Position numbers and translations under genes: made by a program. The notes below the pieces were generated by a model. That model did no database searches, was not told where the DNA came from, and saw nothing but the letters and a program-made list of their open reading frames with translations. Positions 26,277 through 39,541 of a DNA stretch of 64,000 nucleotides are shown here, piece by piece. Within the stretch, counting starts at the first letter, position 1. Each line of letters starts with the position of its first letter. Source of the DNA: Prosopocoilus inquinatus (lineage: Eukaryota; Arthropoda; Insecta; Coleoptera; Lucanidae). Where the stretch lies: positions 34,152,001-34,216,000 of the forward strand of contig CM069873.1 of NCBI GenBank assembly GCA_036172665.1, written 5' to 3'.

Positions 26277-29200
26277 GGATCCTTACCATCTATCATGTTA
26301 TTTGACGTTTCGATGGACTCTAGTAACTATGATGTGAGATACGAAGCTTTTGGACGCAGCAGGAGCTGGAAATAGTTTTAAACGAAACAACACGCATTAG
26401 CGTTGTTCCCGTGATGTATCTAATCGATCCTTACTCATCTATCATGTTATTTGACGTGTCGATGGACACCAGTAACTCTAATGTGAGATACGAAATTTTC
26501 GGACGCAGCAGGAGCTGGAAATAGTTTTAAACGAAACAACACGCATTACCGTTGTTCCTGTGATGTATCTAATCGATCCTTACTCATCTATCATGTTATT
26601 TGGCGTCTCGATGGACTCCAGTAACTCTGATGTGAGATACAAAGTTTTCGGACGCAGCAGAAGCTGGAAATAGTTTTAATCGAAACAACACGCATTAGCG
26701 TTGTTCCTGTGATGTATCTAATCGATCCTTACTCATCTATCATGTTATTTGACGTTTGGATGGACTCCAGTAGCTCTGATGTGAGATACAATGTTCTCGG
26801 ACGCAGCAGATGCTGGAAATAGTTTTGAACGAAACAACACGTATTAGCGTTGTTCCTGTGATGTATCTAATCGATCCTTACTCATCTATCATGTTATTTG
26901 ACGTTTGGATGGACTCCAGTAACTCTGATGTGAGATAAAAAGTTTTCGGACGCAGCAGAAGCTGGAAATAGTTTTAAACGAAACAACACGCATTACCGTT
27001 GTTCCTGTGATGTATCTAATCGATCCTTACTCATCTATCATGTTATTTGACGTTTGGATGGACTCCAGTAGCTCTGATGTGAGATACAATGTTCTCGGAC
27101 GCAGCAGATGCTGGAAATAGTTTTGAACGAAACAACACGTATTAGCGTTGTTCCTGTGATGTATCTAATCGATCCTTACTCATTTATCATGTTATTTGAC
27201 GTTTGGATTTACTCCAGTAACTCTGATGTGAGATACAAAGTTTTCGGACGCAGCAGAAGCTTTAAATAGTTTTAAACGAAACAACACGCATTACCGTTGT
27301 TCCTGTGATGTATCTAATCGATCCTTACTCATCTATCATGTTATTTGGCGTCTCGATGGACTCCAGTAACTCTGATGTGAGATACAAAGGTTTCGGACGC
27401 AGCAGAAGCTGGAAATAGTTTTAAACGAAACAACACGCATTAGCGTTGTTCCTGTGATATATCTAATCGATCCTTACTCATCTATCATGTTATTTGACGT
27501 TTCGATGCACTCTAGTAACTCTGATGTGAGATACGAAGTTTTTGGACGCAGCAGGAGCTGGAAATAGTTTTAAACGAAACAACACGTATTAGCGTTGTTC
27601 CTGTGATGTATCTAATCGAACCTTATTTATTTATCATGTTATTTGACGTATCGATGGACTCTAGTAACTCTGATGTGAGATACGAAGTTTTTGGGCGCAG
27701 CAGGAGCTGGAAATAGTTTTAAACGAAGCAACACGTATTAGCGTTGTTCCTGTGATGTATCTAATAGATCCTTACTTAGCTACTATGTTATTTGACGTTT
27801 CGATGGACTCCAGTAACTCTAATGTGAGATACGAAATTTTCGGACGCAGCAGAAGCTGGAAATAGTTTTATACGAAACAACACGCATTAGCGTTGTTCCT
27901 GTGATGTATCTAATCGATCCTTACTCATCTATCATGTTATTTGACGTTTCGATGGACTCCAGTAACTCTAATGTGAGATACGAAATTTTCGGGCGCAGCA
28001 GAAGCTGGAAATAGTTTTAAACGAAACAACACGCATTAGCGTTGTTCCTGTGATGTATCTAATCGATCCTTACTCATCTATCATGTTATTTGACGTTTCG
28101 ATGGACTCCAGTATCTCTAATGTGAGATACGAAATTTTCGGACGCAGCAGAAGCTGGAAATAGTTTTAAACGAAACAACACGCATTAGTGTTGTTCCTGT
28201 GATGTATCTAATCGATCCTTACTCATCTATCATGTTATTTGACGTTTCGATGGACTCTAGTAACTCTGATGTGACATACGAAGTTTTTGGGCGCAGCAGG
28301 AGCTGGAAATAGTTTTAAAAGAAGCAACACGTATTAGCGTTGTTCCTGTGATGTATCTAATCGATCCTTACTCATCTATCATGTTATTTGACGTTTGGAT
28401 GGACTCCAGTAACTCTGATGTGAGATACAAAGTATTCGGACGCAGCAGAAGCTGGAAATAGTTTTAAACGAAACAACACGCATTAGCGTTGTTCCTGTGA
28501 TGTATCTAATCGATCCTTACTCATCTATCATGTTATTTGGCGTTTCGATGGACTCCAGTAACTCTGATGTGAGATACAAAGTTCTCGGACGCAGCTGAAG
28601 CTAGAAATAGTTTTAAACGAAACAACACGCATTAGCGTTGTTCCTGTGATGTATTTAATCGATCCTTACTCATCTATCATGATATTTGACGTTTGAATGG
28701 ACTCCAGTAACTCTGATGTGAGATACAAAGTTCTCGGACGCAGCAGAAGCTGGAAATAGTTTTGAACGAAACAACACGTATTAGCGTTGTTCCTGTGATG
28801 TATCTAATCGATCCTTACTTATCTACTATGTTATTTGAAGTTTCGATGGACTCCAGTAACTCTGATGTGAGATACGAAATTTTCGAACGCAGCAGAATCT
28901 GGAAATAGTTTTAAATGAAACAACACGCATTAGCGTTGTTCCTGTGATGTATCTAATCGATCCTTACTCATCTATCATGTTATTTGGCGTTTCGATGGAC
29001 TCCAGAAACTTTGATGTGAGATACGAAGTTCTAGGACGCAGCTGAAGCTGGAAATAGTTTTAAATGAAACAACACGTACTAGCGTTGTTCCTGTGATATA
29101 TCTAACCGATCCTTACTTATCTACTATGTTATTTGACGTTTCGATGGACTCTAGTAACTCTGATGTGAGATACGAAATTTTCGATCGTAGCAGAATCTGG

Positions 29201-29702
29201 AAATAGTTTTAAATGAAACAACACGCATTAGCGTTGTTCCTGTGATGTATCTAATCGATCCTTACTCATCTATCATGTTATTTGACGTTTGGATGGACTC
29301 CAGTAATTCTGATGTGAGATACAAAGTTCTCGGACGCAGCAGAAGCTGGAAATAGTTTTGAACGAAACAACACGTATTAGCGTTGTTCCTGTGATGTATC
29401 TAATCGATCCTTACTCATCTATCATGTTATTTGACGTTTGGATGGACTCCAGTAACTCTGATGTGAGATACAAAGTTTTCGGACGCAGCAGAAGCTGGAA
29501 ATAGTTTTAAACGAAACAACACGCATTACCGTTGTTCCTGTGATGTATCTAATCGATCCTTACTCATCTATCATGTTATTTGATGTTTGGATGGACTCCA
29601 GTAACTCTGATGTGAGGTACAAAGTTTTCGGACGCAGCAGAAGCTGGAAATAGTTTTAAATGAAACAACACGCATTAGCGTTGTTCCTGTGATGTATCTA
29701 AT
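26277..29702 (+). repeat. HOR unit H8 (23 monomers, 3426 bp)
   Basis: Length is 23x149-1. It equals H7 minus a block: the GACGTGTCG/GACACC monomer at about 26370-26520 is followed directly by the CATTACCG/GGCGTCTCG monomer. The GATTTATC monomer, the truncated monomer, the hybrid after it and one of the two GACACC monomers are all missing. The deletion lies between two near-identical GACACC monomers, as expected from unequal exchange. Confidence 0.87.
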
Positions 29703-32158
29703 GGATCCTTACCATCTATCATGTTATTTGACGTTTCGATGGACTCTAGTAACTCTGATGTGAGATACGAAGTTTTTGGACGCAGCAGGAGCTGGAAATA
29801 GTTTTAAACGAAACAACACGCATTAGCGTTGTTCCCGTGATGTATCTAATCGATCCTTACTCATCTATCATGTTATTTGACGTGTCGATGGACACCAGTA
29901 ACTCTAATGTGAGATACGAAATTTTCGGACGCAGCAGGAGCTGGAAATAGTTTTAAACGAAACAACACGCATTAGCGTTGTTCCTGTGATTTATCTAATC
30001 GATCCTTACTCATCTATCATGTTATTTGACGTTTGAATGGACTCCAGTAACTCTGATGTGAGATACAAAGTTCTCGGACGCAGCAGAAGCTGGAAATAGT
30101 TTTGAACGAAACAACTCCAGTAACTCTGATGTGAGAGACGAAATTTTCGAACGCAGCAGAATCTGGAAATAGTTTTAAATGAAACAACACGCATTAGCGT
30201 TGTTCCTGTGATGTATCTAATCGATCCTTACTCATCTATCATGTTATTTGACGTTTCGATGGACTCTAGTAACTCTGATGTGAGATACGAAGTTTTTGGA
30301 CGCAGCAGGAGCTGGAAATAGTTTTAAACGAAGCAACACGTATTAGCGTTGTTCCTGTGATGTATCTAATAGATCCTTACTTAGCTACTATGTTATTTGA
30401 CGTTTCGATGGACTCCAGTAACTCTAATGTGAGATACGAAATTTTCGGACGCAGCAGAAGCTGGAAATAGTTTTAAACGAAACAACACGCATTAGCGTTG
30501 TTCCTGTGATGTATCTAATCGATCCTTACTCATCTATCATGTTATTTGACGTTTCGATGGACTCCAGTAACTCTAATGTGAGATACGAAATTTTCGGGCG
30601 CAGCAGAAGCTGGAAATAGTTTTAAACGAAACAACACGCATTAGCGTTGTTCCTGTGATGTATCTAATCGATCCTTACTCATCTATCATGTTATTTGACG
30701 TTTCGATGGACACCAGTATCTCTAATGTGAGATACGAAATTTTCGGACGCAGCAGAAGCTGGAAATAGTTTTAAACGAAACAACACGCATTAGCGTTGTT
30801 CCTGTGATGTATCTAATCGATCCTTACTCATCTATCATGTTATTTGACGTTTCGATGGACTCTAGTAACTCTGATGTGACATACGAAGTTTTTGGGCGCA
30901 GCAGGAGCTGGAAATAGTTTTAAAAGAAGCAACACGTATTAGCGTTGTTCCTGTGATGTATCTAATCGATCCTTACTCATCTATCATGTTATTTGACGTT
31001 TGGATGGACTCCAGTAACTCTGATGTGAGATAAAAAGTATTCGGACGCAGCAGAAGCTGGAAATAGTTTTAAACGAAACAACACGCATTAGCGTTGTTCC
31101 TGTGATGTATCTAATCGATCCTTACTCATCTATCATGTTATTTGGCGTTTCGATGGACTCCAGTAACTCTGATGTGAGATACAAAGTTCTCGGACGCAGC
31201 AGAAGCTGGAAATAGTTTTGAACGAAACAACACGTATTAGCGTTGTTCCTGTGATGTATCTAATCGATCCTTACTTATCTACTATGTTATTTGAAGTTTC
31301 GATGGACTCCAGTAACTCTGATGTGAGATACGAAATTTTCGAACGCAGCAGAATCTGGAAATAGTTTTAAATGAAACAACACGCATTAGCGTTGTTCCTG
31401 TGATGTATCTAATCGATCCTTACTCATCTATCATGTTATTTGGCGTTTCGATGGACTCCAGAAACTTTGATGTGAGATACGAAGTTCTAGGACGCAGCTG
31501 AAGCTGGAAATAGTTTTAAATGAAACAACACGTACTAGCGTTGTTCCTGTGATATATCTAATCGATCCTTACTTATCTACTATGTTATTTGACGTTTCGA
31601 TGGACTCTAGTAACTCTGATGTGAGATACGAAATTTTCGATCGTAGCAGAATCTGGAAATAGTTTTAAATGAAACAACATGCATTAGCGTTGTTCCTGTG
31701 ATGTATCTAATCGATCCTTACTCATCTATCATGTTATTTGACGTTTGGATGGACTCCAGTAACTCTGATGTGAGATACAAAGTTCTCGGACGCAGTAGAA
31801 GCTGGAAATAGTTTTGAACGAAACAACACGTATTAGCGTTGTTCCTGTGATGTATCTAATCGATCCTTACTCATCTATCATGTTATTTGACGTTTGGATG
31901 GACTCCAGTAACTCTGATGTGAGATACAAAGTTTTCGGACGCAGCAGAAGCTGGAAATAGTTTTAAACGAAACAACACGCATTACCGTTGTTCCTGTGAT
32001 GTATCTAATCGATCCTTACTCATCTATCATGTTATTTGATGTTTGGATGGACTCCAGTAACTCTGATGTGAGGTACAAAGTTTTCGGACGCAGCAGAAGC
32101 TGGAAATAGTTTTAAATGAAACAACACGCATTAGCGTTGTTCCTGTGATGTATCTAAT
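29703..32158 (+). repeat. HOR unit H9 (16 monomers plus truncated, 2456 bp)
   Basis: Length is 16x149-1+73. It keeps the start and end of the series but joins the first AGATCC/TTACTTAGC monomer to the later TCTAATG/GAAATTTTCGG type near 30310-30460, deleting about ten intervening monomers. It also merges the AGCTGAAGCTAG and CATGATATTTG monomers into one (about 31064-31212). Both fusions occur inside homologous monomers and keep the 149-bp phase. Confidence 0.86.
30089..30161 (+). repeat. Truncated monomer T5 (73 bp)
   Basis: Same deletion, in H9. The intervening unit H8 lost its copy together with its neighbours, so the distance to T4 is 7372 bp. The downstream monomer is the unmerged AAATG/CGATCC form, as in H4 and H5. 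Confidence 0.93.
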
Positions 32159-33571
32159 GGATCCTTACCATCTATCATGTTATTTGACGTTTCGATGGAC
32201 TCTACTAACTCTGATGTGAGATACGAAGTTTTTGGACGCAGCAGGAGCTGGAAATAGTTTTAAACGAAACAACACGCATTAGCGTTGTTCCCGTGATGTA
32301 TCTAATCGATCCTTACTCATCTATCATGTTATTTGACGTGTCGATGGACACCAGTAACTCTAATGTGAGATACGAAATTTTCGGACGCAGCAGGAGCTGG
32401 AAATAGTTTTAAACGAAACAACACGCATTAGCGTTGTTCCTGTGATTTATCTAATCGATCCTTACTCATCTATCATGTTATTTGACGTTGGAATGGACTC
32501 CAGTAACTCTGATGTGAGATACAAAGTTCTCGGACGCAGCAGAAGCTGGAAATAGTTTTAAACGAAACAACACGCATTAGCGTTGTTCCCGTGATGTATC
32601 TAATCGATCCTTACTCATCTATCATGTTATTTGACGTGTCGATGGACACCAGTAACTCTAATGTGAGATACGAAATTTTCGGACGCAGCAGGAGCTGGAA
32701 ATAGTTTTAAACGAAACAACACGCATTAGCGTTGTTCCTGTGATTTATCTAATCGATACTTACTCATCTATCATGTTATTTGACGTTTGAATGGACTCCA
32801 GTAACTCTGATGTGAGATACAAAGTTCTCGGACGCAGCAGAAGCTGGAAATAGTTTTGAACGAAACAACTCCAGTAACTCTGATGTGAGAGACGAAATTT
32901 TCGAACGCAGCAGAATCTGGAAATAGTTTTAAATGAAACAACACGCATTAGCGTTGTTCCTGTGATGTATCTAATCGATCCTTACTCATCTATCATGTTA
33001 TTTGACGTTTCGATGGACTCTAGTAACTCTGATGTGAGATACGAAGTTTTTGGACGCAGCAGGACCTGGAAATAGTTTTAAACGAAACAACACGTATTAG
33101 CGTTGTTCCTGTGATGTATCTAATCGATCCTTACTCATCTATCATGTTATTTGGCGTTTCGATGGACTCCAGTAACTCTGATGTGAGATACGAAGTTTTT
33201 GGACGCAGCAGGAGCTGGAAATAGTTTTAAACGAAACAACACGCATTAGCGTTTTTCCTGTGATGTATCTAATCGATCCTTATTTATCTATCATGTTATT
33301 TGACGTTTCGATGGACTCTAGTAACTCTGATGTAAGATACGAAGTTTTTGGGCGCAGCAGGATCTGGAAATAGTTTTAAACGAAGCAATACGTACTAGCG
33401 TTGTTCCTGTGATGTATCTAATAGATCCTTATTTATCTATCATGTTATTTGACGTTTCGATGGACTCTAGTAACTCTGATGTGAGATACGAAGTTTTTGG
33501 ACGCAGCAGAAGCTGGAAATAGTTTTAAATGAAACAACACGCATTAGCGTTGTTCCTGTGATGTATCTAAT
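32159..33571 (+). repeat. HOR unit H10 (9 monomers plus truncated, 1413 bp)
   Basis: Length is 9x149-1+73. The GACACC and GATTTATC monomers occur twice in succession before the truncated monomer, with the private form GACGTTGGAATGG in the first pair and CGATACTTAC in the second. It then moves into types not seen earlier: GGACCTGG, GTTTTTCCTG (33251), GTAAGATAC/GGATCTGG and GAAGCAATACG. This is the border between the left HOR family and the rearranged 32-48 kb family. Confidence 0.85.
32843..32915 (+). repeat. Truncated monomer T6 (73 bp)
   Basis: Same deletion, in H10. It follows the monomer with the private CGATACTTAC variant, which T7 shares. Confidence 0.93.
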
Positions 33572-35580
33572 GGATCCTTACCATCTATCATGTTATTTGA
33601 CGTTTCGATGGACTCTAGTAACTCTGATGTGAGATACGAAGTTTTTGGACGCAGCAGGAGCTGGAAATAGTTTTAAACGAAACAACACGTATTAGCGTTG
33701 TTCCTGTGATGTATCTAATCGATCCTTACTCATCTATCATGTTATTTGACGTTTGGATGGACTCCAGTAACTCTGATGTGAGATACAATGTACTCGGACG
33801 CAGCAGATGCTGGAAATAGTTTTGAACGAAACAACACGTATTAGCGTTGTTCCTGTGATGTATCTAATCGATCCTTACTCATCTATCATGTTATTTGACG
33901 TTTGGATGGACTCCAGCAACTCTGATGTGAGATACAATGTTTTCGGACGCAGCAGAAGCTGGAAATAGTTTTAAACGAAACAACACGCATCACCGTTGTT
34001 CCTGTGATGTATCTAATCGATCCTTACTCATCTATCATGTTATTTGGCGTCTGGATGGACTCCAGTAACTCTGATGTGAGATACAAAGTTTTCGGACGCA
34101 GCAGAAGCTGGAAATAGTTTTAATCGAAACAACACGCATTAGCGTTGTTCCTGTGATGTATCTAATCGATCCTTACTCATCTATCATGTTATTTGACGTT
34201 TGGATGGACTCCAGTAGCTCTGATGTGAGATACAATGTTCTCGGACGCAGCAGATGCTGGAAATAGTTTTGAACGAAACAACACGTATTAGCGTTGTTCC
34301 TGTGATGTATCTAATCGATCCTTACTCATCTATCATGTTATTTGACGTGTCGATGGACACCAGTAACTCTAATGTGAGATACGAAATTTTCGGACGCAGC
34401 AGGAGCTGGAAATAGTTTTAAACGAAACAACACGCATTAGCGTTGTTCCTGTGATTTATCTAATCGATCCTTACTCATCTATCATGTTATTTGACGTTGG
34501 AATGGACTCCAGTAACTCTGATGTGAGATACAAAGTTCTCGGACGCAGCAGAAACTGGAAATAGTTTTAAACGAAACAACACGCATTAGCGTTGTTCCCG
34601 TGATGTATCTAATCGATCCTTACTCATCTATCATGTTATTTGACGTGTCGATGGACACCAGTAACTCTAATGTGAGATACGAAATTTTCGGACGCAGCAG
34701 GAGCTGGAAATAGTTTTAAACGAAACAACACGCATTAGCGTTGTTCCTGTGATTTATCTAATCGATACTTACTCATCTATCATGTTATTTGACGTTTGAA
34801 TGGACTCCAGTAACTCTGATGTGAGATACAAAGTTCTCGGACGCAGCAGAAGCTGGAAATAGTTTTGAACGAAACAACTCCAGTAACTCTGATGTGAGAG
34901 ACGAAATTTTCGAACGCAGCAGAATCTGGAAATAGTTTTAAATGAAACAACACGCATTAGCGTTGATCCTGTGATGTATCTAATCGATCCTTACTCATCT
35001 ATCATGTTATTTGACGTTTCGATGGACTCTAGTAACTCTGATGTGAGATACGAAGTTTTTGGACGCAGCAGGACCTGGAAATAGTTTTAAACGAAACAAC
35101 ACGTATTAGCGTTGTTCCTGTGATGTATCTAATCGATCCTTACTCATCTATCATGTTATTTGGCGTTTCGATGGACTCCAGTAACTCTGATGTGAGATAC
35201 GAAGTTTTTGGACGCAGCAGGAGCTGGAAATAGTTTTAAACGAAACAACACGCATTAGCGTTTTTCCTGTGATGTATCTAATCGATCCTTATTTATCTAT
35301 CATGTTATTTGACGTTTCGATGGACTCTAGTAACTCTGATGTAAGATACGAAGTTTTTGGGCGCAGCAGGATCTGGAAATAGTTTTAAACGAAGCAATAC
35401 GTACTAGCGTTGTTCCTGTGATGTATCTAATAGATCCTTATTTATCTATCATGTTATTTGACGTTTCGATGGACTCTAGTAACTCTGATGTGAGATACGA
35501 AGTTTTTGGACGCAGCAGAAGCTGGAAATAGTTTTAAATGAAACAACACGCATTAGCGTTGTTCCTGTGATGTATCTAAT
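33572..35580 (+). repeat. HOR unit H11 (13 monomers plus truncated, 2009 bp)
   Basis: Length is 13x149-1+73. It contains ACAATGTACTCGG, CCAGCAAC, CATCACCG/GGCGTCTGG and CCAGTAGC monomers, then re-enters the GACACC/GATTTATC/truncated series copied from H10. See the separate entry for the 2009-bp duplication. Confidence 0.86.
34852..34924 (+). repeat. Truncated monomer T7 (73 bp)
   Basis: Same deletion, exactly 2009 bp from T6 within the second copy of the 2009-bp duplication. Confidence 0.93.
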
Positions 35581-38500
35581 GGATCCTTACCATCTATCAT
35601 GTTATTTGACGTTTCGATGGACTCTAGTAACTCTGATTTGAGATACGAAGTTTTTGGACGCAGCAGGAGCTGGAAATAGTTTTAAACGAAACAACACGTA
35701 CTAGCGTTGTTCCTGTGATGTATCTAATCGATCCTTACTCATCTATCATGTTATTTGACGTTTGGATGGACTCCAGTAACTCTGATGTGAGATACAATGT
35801 ACTCGGACGCAGCAGATGCTGGAAATAGTTTTGAACGAAACAACACGTATTAGCGTTGTTCCTGTGATGTATCTAATCGATCCTTACTCATCTATCATGT
35901 TATTTGACGTTTGGATGGACTCCAGCAACTCTGATGTGAGATACAATGTTTTCGGACGCAGCAGAAGCTGGAAATAGTTTTAAACGAAACAACACGCATC
36001 ACCGTTGTTCCTGTGATGTATCTAATCGATCCTTACTCATCTATCATGTTATTTGGCGTCTGGATGGACTCCAGTAACTCTGATGTGAGATACAAAGTTT
36101 TCGGACGCAGCAGAAGCTGGAAATAGTTTTAATCGAAACAACACGCATTAGCGTTGTTCCTGTGATGTATCTAATCGATCCTTACTCATCTATCATGTTA
36201 TTTGACGTTTGGATGGACTCCAGTAGCTCTGATGTGAGATACAATGTTCTCGGACGCAGCAGATGCTGGAAATAGTTTTGAACGAAACAACACGTATTAG
36301 CGTTGTTCCTGTGATGTATCTAATCGATCCTTACTCATCTATCATGTTATTTGACGTTTGGATGGACTCCAGTAACTCTGATGTGAGATACAAAGTTTTC
36401 GGACGCAGCAGAAGCTGGAAATAGTTTTAAACGAAACAACACGCATTACCGTTGTTCCTGTGATGTATCTAATCGATCCTTAATCATCTATCATGTTATT
36501 TGGCGTCTCGATGGACTCCAGTAACTCTGATGTGAGATACAAAGGTTTCGGACGCAGCAGAAGCTGGAAATAGTTTTAAACGAAACAACACGCATTAGCG
36601 TTGTTCCTGTGATGTATCTAATCGATCCTTACTCATCTATCATGTTATTTGACGTTTCGATGGACTCTAGTAACTCTGATGTGAGATATGAAGTTTTTGG
36701 ACGCAGCAGGAGCTGGAAATAGTTTTAAACGAAACAACAAGTATTAGCGTTGTTCCTGTGATGTATCTAATCGATCCTTATTTATCTATCATGTTATTTG
36801 ACGTTTCGATGCACTCTAGTAACTCTGATGTGAGATACGAAGTTTTTGGACGCAGCAGGAGCTGGAAATAGTTTTAAACGAAACAACACGTATTAGCGTT
36901 GTTCCTGTGATGTATCTAATCGATCCTTATTTATTTATCATGTTATTTGACGTATCGATTGACTCTAGTAACTCTGATGTGAGATACGAAGTTTTTGGGC
37001 GCAGCAGGAGCTGGAAATAGTTTTAAACGAAGCAACACGTATTAGCGTTGTTCCTGTGATGTATCTAATAGATCCTTACTTAGCTACTATGTTATTTGAC
37101 GTTTCGATGGACTCCAGTAACTCTAATGTGAGATACGAAATTTTCGGACGCAGCAGAAGCCGGAAATAGTTTTAAACGAAACAACACGCATTAGCGTTGT
37201 TCCTGTGATGTATCTAATCGATCCTTACTCATCTATCATGATATTTGACGTTTGAATGGACTCCAGTAACTCTGATGTGAGATACAAAGTTCTCGGACGC
37301 AGCAGAAGCTGGAAATACTTTTAAACGAAACAACACGCATTAGCGTTGTTCCTGTGATGTATCTAATCGATCCTTACTCATCTATCATTATATTTGACGT
37401 TTGGATGGACTACAGTAACTCTGATGTGAGATACAAAGTTTACGGACGCAGCAGAAGTTGGAAATAGTTTTAATCGAAACAACACGCATTAGCGTTGTTC
37501 CTGTGATGTATCTAATCGATCCTTACTCATCTATCATGTTATTTGGCGTTTCGATGGACTCCAGTAACTCTGAAGTGAGATACAAAGTTTTCGGACGCAG
37601 CAGAAGCTGGAAATAGTTTTGAACGAAACAACACGTATTAGCGTTGTTCCTGTGATGTATCTAATCGATCCTTACTTAGCTACTATGTTATTTGACGTTT
37701 CGATGGACTCCAATAACTCTGATGTGAGATACAAAGTTCTCGGACGCAGCAGAAGCTGGAAATAGTTTTGAACGAAACAACACGTATTAGCGTTGTTCCT
37801 GTGATGTATCTAATCGATCCTTACTTATCTACTATGTTATTTGACGTTTCGATGGACTCCAGTAACTCTGATGTGAGAGACGAAATTTTCGAACGCAGCA
37901 GAATCTGGAAATAGTTTTAAGTGAAACAACACGCATTAGCGTTGTTCCTGTGATGTATCTAATCGATCCTTACTCATCTATCATGTTATTTGACGTTTCG
38001 ATGGACTCTAGTAACTCTGATGTGAGATACGAAGTTTTTGGACGCAGCAGGAGCTGGAAATAGTTTTAAACGAAACAACACGTATTAGCGTTGTTCCTGT
38101 GATGTATCTAATCGATCCTTACTCATCTATCATGTTATTTGACGTTTGGATGGACTCCAGTTCCTCTGATGTGAGATAAAAAGTTCTCGGACGCAGCAGA
38201 AGCTGGAAATAGTTTTAAACGAAACAACACGCATTAGCGTTGTTCCTGTGATGTATCTAATCGATCCTTACTCATCTATCATGTTATTTGGCGTTTCGAT
38301 GGACTCCAGTAACTCTGATGTGAGATACGAAGTTTTTGGACGCAGCAGGAGCTGGAAATAGTTTTAAACGAAACAACACGCATTAGCGTTTTTCCTGTGA
38401 TGTATCTAATCGATCCTTATTTATCTATCATGTTATTTGACGTTTCGATGGACTCTAGTAACTCTGATGTAAGATACGAAGTTTTTGGGCGCAGCAGGAC

Positions 38501-38708
38501 CTGGAAATAGTTTTAAACGAAGCAATACGTATTAGCGTTGTTCCTGTGATGTATCTAATAGATCCTTATTTATCTATCATGTTATTTGACGTTTCGATGG
38601 ACTCTAGTAACTCTGATGTGAGATACGAAGTTTTTGGACGCAGCAGAAGCTGGAAATAGTTTTAAATGAAACAACACGCATTAGCGTTGTTCCTGTGATG
38701 TATCTAAT
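35581..38708 (+). repeat. HOR unit H12 (21 monomers, 3128 bp)
   Basis: Length is 21x149-1, with no truncated monomer. It holds the full-length GAGAGACG monomer at 37755-37903 in the position where the truncated form sits elsewhere. Other types new to this region are CATTATATTTG/TACAGTAAC, CTGAAGTGAG, CCAATAACTC and CCAGTTCCTCTG/GATAAAAAGTTCTCGG. Confidence 0.86.
37755..37903 (+). repeat. Full-length parent of the truncated monomer
   Basis: A complete 149-bp monomer starting AGTTTTGAACG and ending GAGAGACG with TCGAACGCAGC, flanked on both sides by the same ends as the truncated copies. Deleting positions 28-103 of it gives the truncated form. Further full-length copies are at 41032-41180, 42075-42223 and 46394-46542. 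All lie in H12, H13 and H15, units that lack the truncated monomer. Confidence 0.85.
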
Positions 38709-39094
38709 GGATCCTTACCATCTATCATGTTATTTGACGTTTCGATGGACTCTAGTAACTCTGATGTGAGATACGAAGTTTTTGGACGCAGCAGGAGCTG
38801 GAAATAGTTTTAAACGAAACAACACGTATTAGCGTTGTTCCTGTGATGTATCTAATCGATCCTTACTCATCTATCATGTTATTTGACGTTTGGATGGACT
38901 CCAGTAACTCTGATGTGAGATACAATGTACTCGGACGCAGCAGATGCTGGAAATAGTTTTGAACGAAACAACACGTATTAGCGTTGTTCCTGTGATGTAT
39001 CTAATCGATCCTTACTCATCTATCATGTTATTTGACGTTTGGATGGACTCCAGCAACTCTGATGTGAGATACAATGTTTTCGGACGCAGCAGAA

Positions 39095-39541
39095 GCTGGA
39101 AATAGTTTTAAACGAAACAACACGCATCACCGTTGTTCCTGTGATGTATCTAATCGATCCTTACTCATCTATCATGTTGTTTGGCGTCTGGATGGACTCC
39201 AGTAACTCTGATGTGAGATACAAAGTTTTCGGACGCAGCAGAAGCTGGAAATAGTTTTAATCGAAACAACACGCATTAGCGTTGTTCCTGTGATGTATCT
39301 AATCGATCCTTACTCATCTATCATGTTATTTGACGTTTGGATGGACTCCAGTAGCTCTGATGTGAGATACAATGTTCTCGGACGCAGCAGATGCTGGAAA
39401 TAGTTTTAAACGAAACAACACGCATCACCGTTGTTCCTGTGATGTATCTAATCGATCCTTACTCATCTATCATGTTGTTTGGCGTCTGGATGGACTCCAG
39501 TAACTCTGATGTGAGATACAAAGTTTTCGGACGCAGCAGAA
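39095..39541 (+). repeat. Local A-B-A' monomer gain
   Basis: Monomers A (39095-39243) and A' (39393-39541) both have CATCACCG, GGCGTCTGG and the otherwise unseen ATGTTGTTTGG, 298 bp apart, with the CCAGTAGC monomer B between. H12 has A-B and then the next type with no A'. The shared private base dates the copy to after H13 acquired it. Confidence 0.88.

Larger units (their letters stand above)
32247..36264 (+). repeat. 2009-bp direct tandem duplication
   Basis: Copies at 32247-34255 and 34256-36264. Both carry the rare variants GACGTTGGAATGG, CGATACTTAC, GGACCTGG, GTTTTTCCTG and GAAGCAATACGTACTAG at exactly 2009-bp spacing (for example 33251 and 35260). The junction monomer at 34256 is a hybrid: it begins GAACG/CGTATTAGCG and ends GACGTGTCG/GACACC. 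Few differences separate the copies (for example GTTGATCCTG near 34963 and CTGATTTGAG near 35634), so the event looks recent. Confidence 0.9.
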
